From: Zeaxanthinibacter enoshimensis
Lineage (GTDB): Bacteria > Bacteroidota > Bacteroidia > Flavobacteriales > Flavobacteriaceae
NCBI RefSeq assembly: GCF_004362865.1
Contig: NZ_SNYI01000002.1
Coordinates: 645,772 to 709,771, forward strand
Direction: 5' to 3'
Length of the DNA stretch: 64,000 nt
The first letter of the stretch is position 1. Each line of letters opens with the position of its first letter. The translations under genes were made by a program, and so were the position numbers. The notes under the pieces were generated by a model. That model was not told where the DNA came from, searched no databases, and worked only from the letters and a program-made list of their open reading frames with translations. Shown piece by piece: positions 8,418-17,007 of the stretch.

Positions 8418-8903
8418 ATGCTAGTTTCATTTGAAGAGCTACCCGACACCTCACGGATATGGATTTACCAGGCTAACAGGCCGTTTACCGAGGAAGAATT
8501 AGAAGAGATTAAGCCAAAAGTGGATGCCTTCCTGAAGGAATGGACCGCTCATGGCAGCCAGCTGCAGGCGGGCTACGAGATCAAGTACCGTCGATTCTTG
8601 GTCATTGCCCTGGATCAGTCTGTTGCTTCTGCATCCGGCTGTTCAATTGATGCTTCCGTAAGATTTATTCAGCAATTGGAACAGGAGTACGATGTGGAAC
8701 TCCTGGACAAGATGAACGTGACCTTTAAACAAGGACCACATGTTGCCTATAAACCCTTAAAAGATTTTAAGAAAATGGCTTCCCAAAGATCAATATCCGG
8801 GAATACCATAGTTTTTAATAACCTGGTTACGAATAAACATGAATACCTGAATCATTGGGAAGTGCCGGCAGAGGAAAGCTGGCATGCCAGGTTTATAAAA
8901 TGA
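8418..8903 (+). CDS. Conserved 161-residue Bacteroidota protein, often mislabelled ABC transporter ATPase
   Basis: Starts MLVSFEELPDTSRIWIYQANR. I recognise the pattern as a small cytosolic protein widespread in Bacteroidota, whose databank label ABC transporter ATPase is not supported: there is no Walker A (GxxGxGKS/T), signature or Walker B motif. Visible features are an acidic N-terminal region (EEELEEIKPKVDAFLKEW), a central GCSIDASVRFIQQLEQ stretch and a conserved aromatic end (NHWEVPAEESWHARF). No signal peptide or membrane segment. Function unknown. It stands between the Fe-S pair and the GH3 fusion gene, on the same strand. Confidence 0.8.
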   Translation: MLVSFEELPDTSRIWIYQANRPFTEEELEEIKPKVDAFLKEWTAHGSQLQAGYEIKYRRFLVIALDQSVASASGCSIDASVRFIQQLEQEYDVELLDKMNVTFKQGPHVAYKPLKDFKKMASQRSISGNTIVFNNLVTNKHEYLNHWEVPAEESWHARFIK

Positions 8904-9001
8904 TCTTTTAGAAACGCCCGCTCAGAGCAATGTAGCTGGTGGATATCCGATAAAATGCAATATTCCTTGCGCTTTTAAGTTAGTATCATAGAAACTTATT
9001 T

Positions 9002-11914
9002 ATGCCTAGATACCTCGTTTTCTTTTTTTTCTTTTTGTTAATCCAAATCCTTCCTGCACAGGTCCATCCTTTAATTACCAAGGATACGCTGGAACAGTCG
9101 GTATGGGTTAATACTAAGTACGAGTCGATGACCCCCGAGGAAAGGATAGGGCAATTACTCATGGTCATGGCACCTCCTGCAACAGACCTGGAAGGGGTAA
9201 AAAAAACAGAGGCATTGATCCGGGATCACCATATAGGAGGAATTATTTTTTCCAAAGGCGGACCGGTATCCCAGGCTAAGCAGACCAATCACTACCAGGC
9301 CCTGGCTAAGACCCCTTTGATGATAGGGTTAGACGCGGAATGGGGACTGGCTATGCGGCTGGACTCCACCTATGCTTTTCCCTGGAATATGACCCTTGGT
9401 GCTATTGAGGATACCACGCTGGTTGCACAAGTAGGTCACCAGATCGGGTGCCAGGCCAAGAGGCTGGGAGTGCATATCAATTTTGCACCCGATGTTGATA
9501 TCAATACCAATCCGAGGAACCCTATTATCGGGAACCGTTCCTTCGGGGAGGACAGGGAAAACGTGAGTGAAAAAGGACTGGCTTTTACCAGGGGAATGCA
9601 AAGAGCGGGAGTGCTGGCTTCGGCTAAGCATTTTCCAGGCCATGGTGATACCTCAGTAGATTCACATAAAGCGCTACCGCTTATCGAGCATAACAGGGCC
9701 CGGCTTGATAGTATCGAACTCCAGCCATATAAAAAACTCGTAGAAGAAGGTGTCACCAGCATAATGGTTGCCCATCTGCAGATCCCTGAACTTGAGAGAG
9801 ATAAAGGGAGACCCTCTTCTCTTTCAAAGAAAATTATTACCGATCTCCTGCGTGAAGAAATGGGGTACGAGGGACTGATTTTTACGGATGCCCTTAACAT
9901 GAATGGGGTTACCAGTTTTGCCCCAGGCGGGGAAACGGCTCTGGAAGCATTCTATGCCGGGAATGATATGCTGCTGATGCCGGAAAATGCGCTACTTGCC
10001 AAGGAAGCACTTCTCAAGGCCTATAATAGAGGGAGGATAAAAGAAGAACGATTAGCCGAATCGGTCAAGAGGATCCTGATGGCGAAATACAAGGTTGGGC
10101 TTCACAAGTATAGCCCGGTGATCATAGATGAACTATACCAGGATCTGAACAACCAGGGTAACGAGCTGCTTTACGCGGATGCGATGGAGAATGCTATTAC
10201 TGTTCTGCAGAATAAAGTGGATATATTACCGGTTAAGAGGCTGGAGAATAAAAAGATCGCCTTCGTAAAAATGGGGGATGATGACAGTGATCCTTTCCTG
10301 GAAACCATGCAGAAATACACCGAGGTGGTCCAGGTTAATGGAAAGGATATCGCAACCTTAAAAGAAAAACTTAAAGACTATAACCTGGTGATCGTTGGCT
10401 TTCACAAGGACAATAGTAGCCCCTGGAAGCCTTATAAATTTTCTGAAAAAGAAAGGTTCTGGCTTCATGAAATAGCCCGGATGCCCGAATCTAATACGGT
10501 GCTTGTGTCTTTCGCCAATCCCTATGCCCTGTCAGATATAGCCACTTTCCAGGATATAGACGGGGTGGTGCAGGCCTACCAGAACAGCACCATCAGTCAG
10601 CAAAAGACTGCGCAGATCCTATTCGGTGCGCTACCGGCCAAAGGGAAGTTGCCGGTGTCCGCACACAGGGATTTCCCTGTCAATACAGGAATAAAATATG
10701 ACTCGCTTATGCGTCTGGGGTATGACGTACCTGAGCGTGTAGGGATGAGTAGCCTGGGGCTTTCCCGGATTGATACCCTGGTTCAGAATGGTATCGATTC
10801 CATGATGTTCCCGGGAGCACAGGTACTGGTAGCCAGGAAAGGAAAGGTTATTTATAATAAAGCCTTTGGTAAACCTACTTACGATAGCAAAGACTCTATA
10901 AGCACTAATAGCATTTACGATCTCGCTTCCCTAACCAAGATCCTGGCCACGCTGCCCCAGTTGATGAAAATGGAAGAGGAAGGTAGCCTGGCGCTGAATA
11001 ATACTTTCGAAGAATTACTTCCGGAGTTCGAGGACTCAGAGTTAAAGAATGTTACTGTCCTTAAGGCATTATCCCATTATGGCCGATTACCGGCCTGGAT
11101 TGCCTTTTATGTGGATACATTAAATAAGAACCGTCGGCCCTCTCCGGAATATTACAGGAATCACCCGGCAGACGGCTTTTCCATACGGGTAACAGACCAA
11201 ATGTATCTCAGTGATGCATACACAGATTCTATTTATAACCGGATTGAGAGGCAGGAATTGAAATCGAATCGCTATCGCTATAGTGACATTTCCTATTACA
11301 TTCTCAAAAAATATATAGAGCAAGCTAAGGGAACAAGGTTGGATACCCTTACAGACCAGTTCCTCTATAAGCGGCTGGGAGCAAACAGGACAGGCTTTAA
11401 CCCCCTGGACAGGTATCCCATGAAAGAGATTGTACCCACGGAAGTGGATAACTATTACCGGTACCAGGTGGTACAGGGATTTGTGCACGATATGGGCGCT
11501 GCTATGCAGGGTGGTGTAGGCGGCCACGCGGGGTTATTCAGTAATGCCAACGACGTGGCAAAGATCATGCAGATGTACCTGCAGGGTGGATATTATGGTG
11601 GGGAGCGCTTCCTTGATGAACGTACAGTTGAAAAGTTTAATAAATGTTATTTCTGTGATAAGAATGTCCGGCGGGGGGTAGGATTTGATAAACCCCAGTT
11701 AGATGAAAAGGGCCCCACCTGCGGTTGTGTCTCCCGTAAGAGTTTCGGTCACAGTGGGTTTACAGGAACTTATACCTGGGCGGATCCTGAACAGGACCTG
11801 GTATATGTCTTCCTTTCTAACCGGACATATCCCTCCGCAACGAATATGTTGCTGGTAAAATCTGCTTTGCGAACGCGTATACAGCAGGCTATTTATGATT
11901 CTCTTATCAATTAG
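9002..11914 (+). CDS. Secreted GH3 beta-N-acetylhexosaminidase fused to a serine beta-lactamase-like domain
   Basis: 970 residues. Signal peptide at about 1-19 (LVFFFFFLLIQILPAQ). Residues about 40-380 are a GH3 NagZ-like domain: KHFPGHGDTSVDSH near 210 carries the His/Asp dyad used as general acid in NagZ-type enzymes, and FTDALNM near 294 holds the nucleophile Asp. Residues about 390-570 match the GH3 C-terminal alpha/beta sandwich. Residues about 590-970 are a class C beta-lactamase/DD-peptidase-like domain: S643-L-T-K646, a Y-S-D motif near 760 in place of YxN, and GHSGFTG near 916. Known in Bacteroidota as a fused polypeptide. It probably takes apart cell-wall muropeptides in the periplasm during turnover or recycling, sugar and peptide side together. 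Confidence 0.9.
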   Translation: MPRYLVFFFFFLLIQILPAQVHPLITKDTLEQSVWVNTKYESMTPEERIGQLLMVMAPPATDLEGVKKTEALIRDHHIGGIIFSKGGPVSQAKQTNHYQALAKTPLMIGLDAEWGLAMRLDSTYAFPWNMTLGAIEDTTLVAQVGHQIGCQAKRLGVHINFAPDVDINTNPRNPIIGNRSFGEDRENVSEKGLAFTRGMQRAGVLASAKHFPGHGDTSVDSHKALPLIEHNRARLDSIELQPYKKLVEEGVTSIMVAHLQIPELERDKGRPSSLSKKIITDLLREEMGYEGLIFTDALNMNGVTSFAPGGETALEAFYAGNDMLLMPENALLAKEALLKAYNRGRIKEERLAESVKRILMAKYKVGLHKYSPVIIDELYQDLNNQGNELLYADAMENAITVLQNKVDILPVKRLENKKIAFVKMGDDDSDPFLETMQKYTEVVQVNGKDIATLKEKLKDYNLVIVGFHKDNSSPWKPYKFSEKERFWLHEIARMPESNTVLVSFANPYALSDIATFQDIDGVVQAYQNSTISQQKTAQILFGALPAKGKLPVSAHRDFPVNTGIKYDSLMRLGYDVPERVGMSSLGLSRIDTLVQNGIDSMMFPGAQVLVARKGKVIYNKAFGKPTYDSKDSISTNSIYDLASLTKILATLPQLMKMEEEGSLALNNTFEELLPEFEDSELKNVTVLKALSHYGRLPAWIAFYVDTLNKNRRPSPEYYRNHPADGFSIRVTDQMYLSDAYTDSIYNRIERQELKSNRYRYSDISYYILKKYIEQAKGTRLDTLTDQFLYKRLGANRTGFNPLDRYPMKEIVPTEVDNYYRYQVVQGFVHDMGAAMQGGVGGHAGLFSNANDVAKIMQMYLQGGYYGGERFLDERTVEKFNKCYFCDKNVRRGVGFDKPQLDEKGPTCGCVSRKSFGHSGFTGTYTWADPEQDLVYVFLSNRTYPSATNMLLVKSALRTRIQQAIYDSLIN

Positions 11915-11930
11915 GGAAAAAATTTAACCG

Positions 11931-11938
11931 TAGTTTTG
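11931..11938 (+). promoter_or_regulatory. -7 box TAGTTTTG before bshA
   Basis: Matches TAnnTTTG, 43 nt before the ATG at 11982. No TTG at proper spacing, so the upstream half is weak. Confidence 0.4.
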
Positions 11939-11981
11939 TTAAAAGGCCTGTTAAATCAGCCTTCTTAATATAGATTCACGG

Positions 11982-13124
11982 ATGAGAATAGCCATAGTTT
12001 GTTACCCGACCTTCGGAGGGAGTGGTGTTGTTGCAACAGAACTGGGAATTGCTTTAGCCGGCAGGGGACACGAAGTTCACTTTATAACCTACAAGCAACC
12101 CGTTCGGCTCGAATTGCTTAATAGCCGGATCCATTTCCACGAAGTTCACGTACCGGAGTATCCACTTTTCCATTATCAACCGTACGAGCTGGCGCTTTCC
12201 AGCAAACTGGTCGATACCATTAAATTGTACGGGATAGAACTTTTACATGTACACTATGCCATACCTCACGCGTACGCGGGATACATGGCTAAAAAGATGC
12301 TGGAAGAGGAAGGGATCTACATTCCCATGATAACCACCCTCCATGGAACAGATATCACCCTGGTAGGGAAACATCCATTTTATAAACCCGCAGTTACTTT
12401 CAGTATAAATAAATCTGACGTTGTAACTTCTGTCTCCGCGGCCTTAAAGGAAGAAACACTCAAGTTGTTCAATATTGAAAAGGAGATCGAAGTAATACCC
12501 AATTTCATTGATATAACTAATTACGATACTGAATTCACAGATTGCCAGCGCTCCTTGATGGCAGAGGATGATGAACGGATCATTACTCATATCAGTAACT
12601 TCAGAAAAGTAAAACGTATACCTGATGTAATCCGGATATTCCACGGAATCAGTAAGGAAATTCCAGCCCGACTTATCATGGTGGGAGAGGGCCCTGAAAA
12701 GGAGGATGCTGAAATGCTTTGTGATAAGTTAGGAATTAAGAATAAAGTAGTTTTCCTGGGGAACAGTAATGAAATCGATCGGATTCTTTGTTTCTCAGAC
12801 CTCTTTCTCCTGCCTTCAGAAACGGAGAGTTTTGGATTGGCTGCATTGGAAGCAATGATCAATCGGGTTGCAGTGATCTCCAGTAATACCGGGGGTATCC
12901 CCGAGGTAAATAAACACGGGGTTACCGGTTTTATGAGTGATGTAGGGGATATCGGGGATATGGTGAAGAATGCCCTGCATATTTTGAAAGACGATCAGGT
13001 GCTCGAGGAATTCAAACAAAATGCTTATAAAGAGGCGTCCAGGTTTGATATTAAACACATACTTCCCCTATACGAGGCGGTATATGAAAAGGCATATAAA
13101 GCTAATTATAAGAGTTCTATCTGA
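11982..13124 (+). CDS. bshA: N-acetyl-alpha-D-glucosaminyl L-malate synthase BshA
   Basis: GT4 glycosyltransferase that joins GlcNAc from UDP-GlcNAc to L-malate, the first step of bacillithiol synthesis, in the cytosol. The 380-residue length and the N-terminus MRIAIVCYPTFGGSGVVATELG with HFITYKQPVRL are typical of BshA and distinguish it from the capsule transferases further on. The GT-B donor site motif PSETESFGLAALEAM near 281-295 and the preceding LFLLP are present. A promoter box lies upstream, and a small lipoprotein gene begins 1 nt after its stop. The other bacillithiol genes (bshB, bshC) are not in the window. Confidence 0.93.
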   Translation: MRIAIVCYPTFGGSGVVATELGIALAGRGHEVHFITYKQPVRLELLNSRIHFHEVHVPEYPLFHYQPYELALSSKLVDTIKLYGIELLHVHYAIPHAYAGYMAKKMLEEEGIYIPMITTLHGTDITLVGKHPFYKPAVTFSINKSDVVTSVSAALKEETLKLFNIEKEIEVIPNFIDITNYDTEFTDCQRSLMAEDDERIITHISNFRKVKRIPDVIRIFHGISKEIPARLIMVGEGPEKEDAEMLCDKLGIKNKVVFLGNSNEIDRILCFSDLFLLPSETESFGLAALEAMINRVAVISSNTGGIPEVNKHGVTGFMSDVGDIGDMVKNALHILKDDQVLEEFKQNAYKEASRFDIKHILPLYEAVYEKAYKANYKSSI

Positions 13125-13125
13125 T

Positions 13126-13581
13126 ATGAAGTACTGCTTATATTCTTTACTGGTGTTTTGTATCAGTTGTAATTGTTACAAAGGTAAATCCCAACAGAAA
13201 CCTGGCAGTCAGGAACAGGAATTAACCATGATCATGAGCGATACTTATGGAGGAGAAGAAAAGGAGGGAGTCCTGACTATACGGGATAAGAAGGCCTTAA
13301 ACGCATTCTTTGCCAAGATAAACAGGACCAGGAAACCCGGGCTGGCAGTTCCGCAGATCGATTTTGATAATGATTTAGTGATCGTTTATTTCATGGGAGA
13401 GACGAGACAGGAGGAATTACCAGTTTTGTCAGTCCAGGAACTAAGTGAGGAACGGGTTATACTTAGCCCTGCAAATATAACAGCCGGGGATAAAGAAAAG
13501 ATCAATTCCGCTCTATTAAGACCATTCGGGTTATATATAATGCCCAGGACAGGTAAAGAAGTAGTATTGATTAAGGAATAA
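13126..13581 (+). CDS. Small lipoprotein of unknown function downstream of bshA
   Basis: 151 residues from an ATG at 13126-13128, directly after the bshA stop, so probably translationally coupled. A longer reading from 13021 overlaps bshA and pushes the signal sequence inward, so the short form is preferred. The N-terminus (MKYCLYSLLVFCISCNC) is a lipoprotein-like signal with a Cys-rich cleavage region. The mature part has LTIRDKKALNAFFAKI and IDFDNDLVIVYFMGE, faintly like the PrcB C-terminal domain seen in other small envelope proteins; this is only a resemblance by eye. No catalytic motif is evident. A terminator follows at once. Confidence 0.7.
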   Translation: MKYCLYSLLVFCISCNCYKGKSQQKPGSQEQELTMIMSDTYGGEEKEGVLTIRDKKALNAFFAKINRTRKPGLAVPQIDFDNDLVIVYFMGETRQEELPVLSVQELSEERVILSPANITAGDKEKINSALLRPFGLYIMPRTGKEVVLIKE

Positions 13582-13583
13582 TT

Positions 13584-13612
13584 AAAAAGCCCCCGTCAGG
13601 AGGCTTTTTTGT
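13584..13612. terminator. Intrinsic terminator (bidirectional) between the bshA operon and cysN
   Basis: AAAAAGCC (13584-13591 or one base over) pairs with GGCTTTTTT at about 13602-13610, with a short CCCGTCAGGA loop, and is flanked by A-run and T-run. It lies between two convergent transcripts and can serve both. Confidence 0.85.
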
Positions 13613-13622
13613 TTTCACGACT

Positions 13623-14900
13623 TTAAACGATCATTCCTGCTGCAACAGTTTCATTCGTGGCGTCGTCAATAAGTATGATGCTGCCGGTCGACCTGTTTCT
13701 TTCATAGGGATCAACCATCAAAGGTCTTGTGGTTTTAATCCTGACCCTGCTGATATCATTCATCTGCAGACTGTGGTCATTTTCCTTTTTTTCAAGGTTA
13801 TTGATATTGATCTTATAAAGTACTTCTTTGATCATAGCCTTCTGGTCATTAGAAGTGTGTTTGATGGTATATTTAGTCCTTGGCTTAGCGGCATCATTAT
13901 GCAGCCAGCATAACATCACTTCAAAATCCTGTGACGGTTCAGGCGGATTTGCCGTTCTTACGATCATATCACCTCGGCTGATATCGATATCGTCTTTCAG
14001 CGTAAGGGCTATAGACATGGGTGCAAAAGCTTCTTCAATTTCACCTCCTGGCCCGGTAATGGACTCGATCGTTGAACTTAGGCCCGAAGGCAGGACGGTG
14101 ATCAGGTCACCTACGCGTAGTGTACCACTGGCTATCCTTCCTGCATATCCCCTGTAATCAATGAAACCTTCACGTTGTGGTCTGAGTACCGTTTGAACTG
14201 GGAAACGTGCCTCTTCCTGCTCATCATCCTTACTTATATCCAGGGTTTCCAGGGTGTGCAGTAATGGTTTGCCGGTATACCAGGGCATATTCTTAGAATC
14301 ATTCACTACATTATCCCCTAACAATGCACTGATCGGGATAAAATGGAGGTCAGAACTTCCCGTTTGGGTGGAAAAATCTTTGAATTGATCAACGATGTTA
14401 TTAAAGGTAGTTTTATCATAATCAACCAGGTCCATCTTGTTGACGCAGATGATCAGGTGTGGGATTTTCAGCAAGGAGGCGATATAGGTATGTCTCCTGG
14501 TCTGTTCGATAACCCCATGCCTGGCATCGATCAGTATGATAGCGGCATTAGCTGTTGATGCACCAGTGACCATATTCCGGGTATACTGGATGTGCCCGGG
14601 AGTATCGGCTATAATGAACTTGCGTTTAGGGGTAGTAAAATAGCGGTAAGCCACATCAATAGTAATCCCTTGTTCCCTTTCATCCCTAAGCCCGTCCGTA
14701 AACAAGGCGAGGTCTATCCCGTTATGTCCTTTCTTCTTACTACTGTTCTCAATGGCAGCCATCTGGTCTTCGAAGATAGATTTAGAGTCGTATAACAACC
14801 GCCCGATTAGGGTGCTTTTACCATCGTCTACACTCCCCGCCGTCGTAAAGCGAAGTAACTGATTATGATTGATTTGCATGATGCTCTGGTTTCTTAACAT
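13623..14900 (-). CDS. cysN: Sulfate adenylyltransferase subunit 1 (GTPase) CysN
   Basis: GTP-hydrolysing regulatory subunit of ATP sulfurylase, which makes adenosine 5'-phosphosulfate (APS) from ATP and sulfate. EF-Tu-like G motifs: AGSVDDGKST (P-loop), REQGITIDVAY (switch I), DTPGH (G3) and NKMD (G4), followed by beta-barrel domains. 425 residues, so the APS-kinase domain of the CysNC fusion is absent. The ATG at 14900 shares one base with the cysD stop (TAATG), which argues for coupled translation; a second in-frame ATG seven codons later (14879) is also possible. Last gene of the cysQ/cysD/cysN row. Confidence 0.95.
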   Translation of the reverse strand: MLRNQSIMQINHNQLLRFTTAGSVDDGKSTLIGRLLYDSKSIFEDQMAAIENSSKKKGHNGIDLALFTDGLRDEREQGITIDVAYRYFTTPKRKFIIADTPGHIQYTRNMVTGASTANAAIILIDARHGVIEQTRRHTYIASLLKIPHLIICVNKMDLVDYDKTTFNNIVDQFKDFSTQTGSSDLHFIPISALLGDNVVNDSKNMPWYTGKPLLHTLETLDISKDDEQEEARFPVQTVLRPQREGFIDYRGYAGRIASGTLRVGDLITVLPSGLSSTIESITGPGGEIEEAFAPMSIALTLKDDIDISRGDMIVRTANPPEPSQDFEVMLCWLHNDAAKPRTKYTIKHTSNDQKAMIKEVLYKININNLEKKENDHSLQMNDISRVRIKTTRPLMVDPYERNRSTGSIILIDDATNETVAAGMIV

Positions 14901-15805
14901 TAAAAATATCCCTGTTTCTTGCGATCTTCCATCGCGGTCTCCGACCTTTTGTCATCCGAGCGGTTGCCGCGTTCGGTAAGCCGCATCACGGAAACTTCGG
15001 CCACTACTTTTTCCAGGGTATCGGATTCTGATTCGATTCCTCCTGTAATGGTGATATCTCCGAGGGTTCTGAACCGAATTTTTCGTTGTTCTATAATCTC
15101 GTTTTCATCGAGTTTCAGGAATTCAGATGCGGGGATCCAGGAGTCATTTCTCCAGACTACTTCCCTTTCATGGGCAAGGTATAATGAGGGAATCTCAATA
15201 TTTTCTCGCTTAATGTAATTCCAGACATCCATTTCTGTCCAGTTACTGATGGGGAAAACCCTGAAATGTTCCCCTTCAAAATGTTTACCGTTGAAAAGGT
15301 TCCATAATTCCGGTCGCTGGTTTTTAGGATCCCATTGACCGAAGTCATCTCTATGGGAAAAGAATCGCTCTTTGGCCCGTGCCTTTTCTTCATCCCGCCG
15401 GCCCCCGCCTATAGCACAGTCGATCTTGTTTTCCTCAATAGCGTCTAGGAGGGTTGTGATCTGCAAGGCATTCCTCGTGGCGTGTTTTCCTTTTTCTTCG
15501 GCGACCCTTCCCTGGTCAATGGATTCCTGGACCGACCCGACGATCAGTTTGGCATCCAGTTCCGCGATGAGTTTATCCCTGAACTGGATAGTCTCCGGAA
15601 AATTATGGCCGGTATCTACGTGCATAAATGCGAAGGGAATTTTACAAGGATAGAATGCTTTCTTTGCCAGGTGTGTAACCAGGATGGAGTCCTTGCCACC
15701 GGAGAACAGGATCACCGGATTCTGGAACTGCGCGTGCACTTCTCTGAGCACATATATGGCTTCTGCCTCCAATTCGTCGAGGTAATTAAGGGTATGTCTG
15801 CTCAT
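14900..15805 (-). CDS. cysD: Sulfate adenylyltransferase subunit 2 CysD
   Basis: Catalytic ATP-pyrophosphatase-type subunit of ATP sulfurylase, partner of CysN. The PP-loop motif VILFSGGKDSIL near residue 32 and the C-terminal RFRTLGDITITGGIES and MRLTERGNRSDD stretches are characteristic. I start it at ATG 15805 (MSRHTLNYLDELEAEAIYVLREV), the usual N-terminus of the family; the ATG at 15835 adds ten unusual residues. 301 residues. Its own -7 box at 15859-15866 shows that cysD-cysN can be expressed apart from cysQ. Confidence 0.95.
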   Translation of the reverse strand: MSRHTLNYLDELEAEAIYVLREVHAQFQNPVILFSGGKDSILVTHLAKKAFYPCKIPFAFMHVDTGHNFPETIQFRDKLIAELDAKLIVGSVQESIDQGRVAEEKGKHATRNALQITTLLDAIEENKIDCAIGGGRRDEEKARAKERFFSHRDDFGQWDPKNQRPELWNLFNGKHFEGEHFRVFPISNWTEMDVWNYIKRENIEIPSLYLAHEREVVWRNDSWIPASEFLKLDENEIIEQRKIRFRTLGDITITGGIESESDTLEKVVAEVSVMRLTERGNRSDDKRSETAMEDRKKQGYF

Positions 15806-15858
15806 AAATAACAGTTTAAAGGTTGGGGAAAACAATTTGTCTGCCTTCGCCTTGGGGA

Positions 15859-15866
15859 CAAATATA
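15859..15866 (-). promoter_or_regulatory. -7 box TATATTTG for cysD-cysN
   Basis: Minus-strand TATATTTG matches TAnnTTTG, 54 nt upstream of the cysD start chosen here. No TTG at the ideal distance. Confidence 0.45.
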
Positions 15867-16018
15867 TTAATTATCCTATCGGTTATATAGACTAAATAGA
15901 ATTATTATGAAATTTCTAAAATTTGTATTGATAAATTAGAGGGATTACGGGCTAATCGAACAAACAGTGAGAATGCTGCGGCATAGCCAAGGGCTTTTTT
16001 ACACTTTTAGACTGCCGA

Positions 16019-16825
16019 TCAGGGGATAGCCTGCCGTTTTACAATAAAACTAGGATTCAAAAGATCTTCTTTGTTGTACTTCAGTTCTTGCTGGGTTTCT
16101 GCATTGATAACCTTGAATCCCAAAGCTTTGCAGATAGCATGGCCGGCAGCCGTATCCCATTCCATGGTAGGGGAGAAGCGCGGGTAAAGATCAGCTAACC
16201 CTTCCGCTAGCAAGCCGAATTTCAGGGAACTCCCTTTGGTGACCATTTCGGTACGCTCATACCCCTGGCCGGCCAAGTTGATAAATTCAATGGTCCGGGG
16301 ATTTAAATGTGATCTGCTGCGGGCTACCCGTAGTACATTTCCACTTTCATTAGTGAATTGCAGTTTTTTCACCGGGCCCGGGGTGAGTTCCTTGGACGAG
16401 ACAGCCTCTTGTAAAGTTGATTTGTAAGCCTCTTTCATTTCGGTATCTCCCCAGTACAATTCTCCGCTGGCAGGAACGTAGATCACTCCCAGTACAGGGT
16501 ATCCCTGCTCACAGTAGGCGATATTCACGGTGAATTCGCCATTTTGTTTGATGAACTCCTTTGTGCCGTCCAGGGGATCGACTAACCAGCAGCTTTCCCA
16601 TTTTTTTCGTTCACTGTAAGGTAATTTTGTGCTCTCTTCGCTTATGATAGGAATACCGGTTTTTATGAGGTGTTCCAGGATTATATTTTCGGCCTGCAGG
16701 TCGGCCTGGGTCACGGGGGATTGATCCTGCTTCTGCTGTACATCGAAACCATCTTTATAGATTTCCATGATCTTGTGGCCGGCATTCAGAGCAGCGTGAA
16801 TCGCGAGGGTTAACAGAGGGTTCAT
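16019..16825 (-). CDS. cysQ: 3'(2'),5'-bisphosphate nucleotidase CysQ
   Basis: Inositol-monophosphatase-fold, Mg-dependent phosphatase that removes the 3' phosphate of PAP, the by-product of PAPS-dependent reactions. 268 residues. Metal-site motifs are visible: ISEES near 65 (Glu), LVDPLDGTKEFI near 84-95 (DPLDGT) and PTMEWDTAAGHAICKA near 216-231. On the same strand as cysD-cysN, with a gap of about 210 nt where other Bacteroidota often carry a permease and the APS kinase cysC. Likely role: sulfate assimilation or recycling PAP after sulfotransfer. Confidence 0.93.
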   Translation of the reverse strand: MNPLLTLAIHAALNAGHKIMEIYKDGFDVQQKQDQSPVTQADLQAENIILEHLIKTGIPIISEESTKLPYSERKKWESCWLVDPLDGTKEFIKQNGEFTVNIAYCEQGYPVLGVIYVPASGELYWGDTEMKEAYKSTLQEAVSSKELTPGPVKKLQFTNESGNVLRVARSRSHLNPRTIEFINLAGQGYERTEMVTKGSSLKFGLLAEGLADLYPRFSPTMEWDTAAGHAICKALGFKVINAETQQELKYNKEDLLNPSFIVKRQAIP

Positions 16826-16947
16826 TAGCGAGATTTGGTCTAAAATTAAGAGAAGATCGCCATTTGCCCTTAGCTATGAGAATATTTTAGCTGAATTGCC
16901 TTAAAACAGTAGCATACCGAATATTTTCCCGTTTTGTCGTGCAATGC

Positions 16948-16978
16948 TTGGGATCAGAACCTGCTGCCCTTATCTTTG
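16948..16978 (+). promoter_or_regulatory. Promoter TTG-N20-TATCTTTG of the OmpA-family gene
   Basis: TTG at 16948-16950 and TATCTTTG at 16971-16978, exact fit to the Bacteroidota consensus. Expected transcript start near 16985, 23 nt before the ATG at 17008; this rules out the in-frame ATG at 16939. Confidence 0.7.
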
Positions 16979-17007
16979 TGGGAAAATTAGTCCCAAATTT
17001 GTACGAC

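Noticed and set aside
13021..13125. N-terminal extension of the small lipoprotein
   Set aside because: It would overlap bshA by over 100 nt and bury the lipoprotein signal; the ATG at 13126 is better.
15982..16010. AGCC-AAG-GGCT hairpin with T-run between cysD and cysQ
   Set aside because: The T-run is on the plus strand where no plus gene ends, and the stem is only 4 bp.
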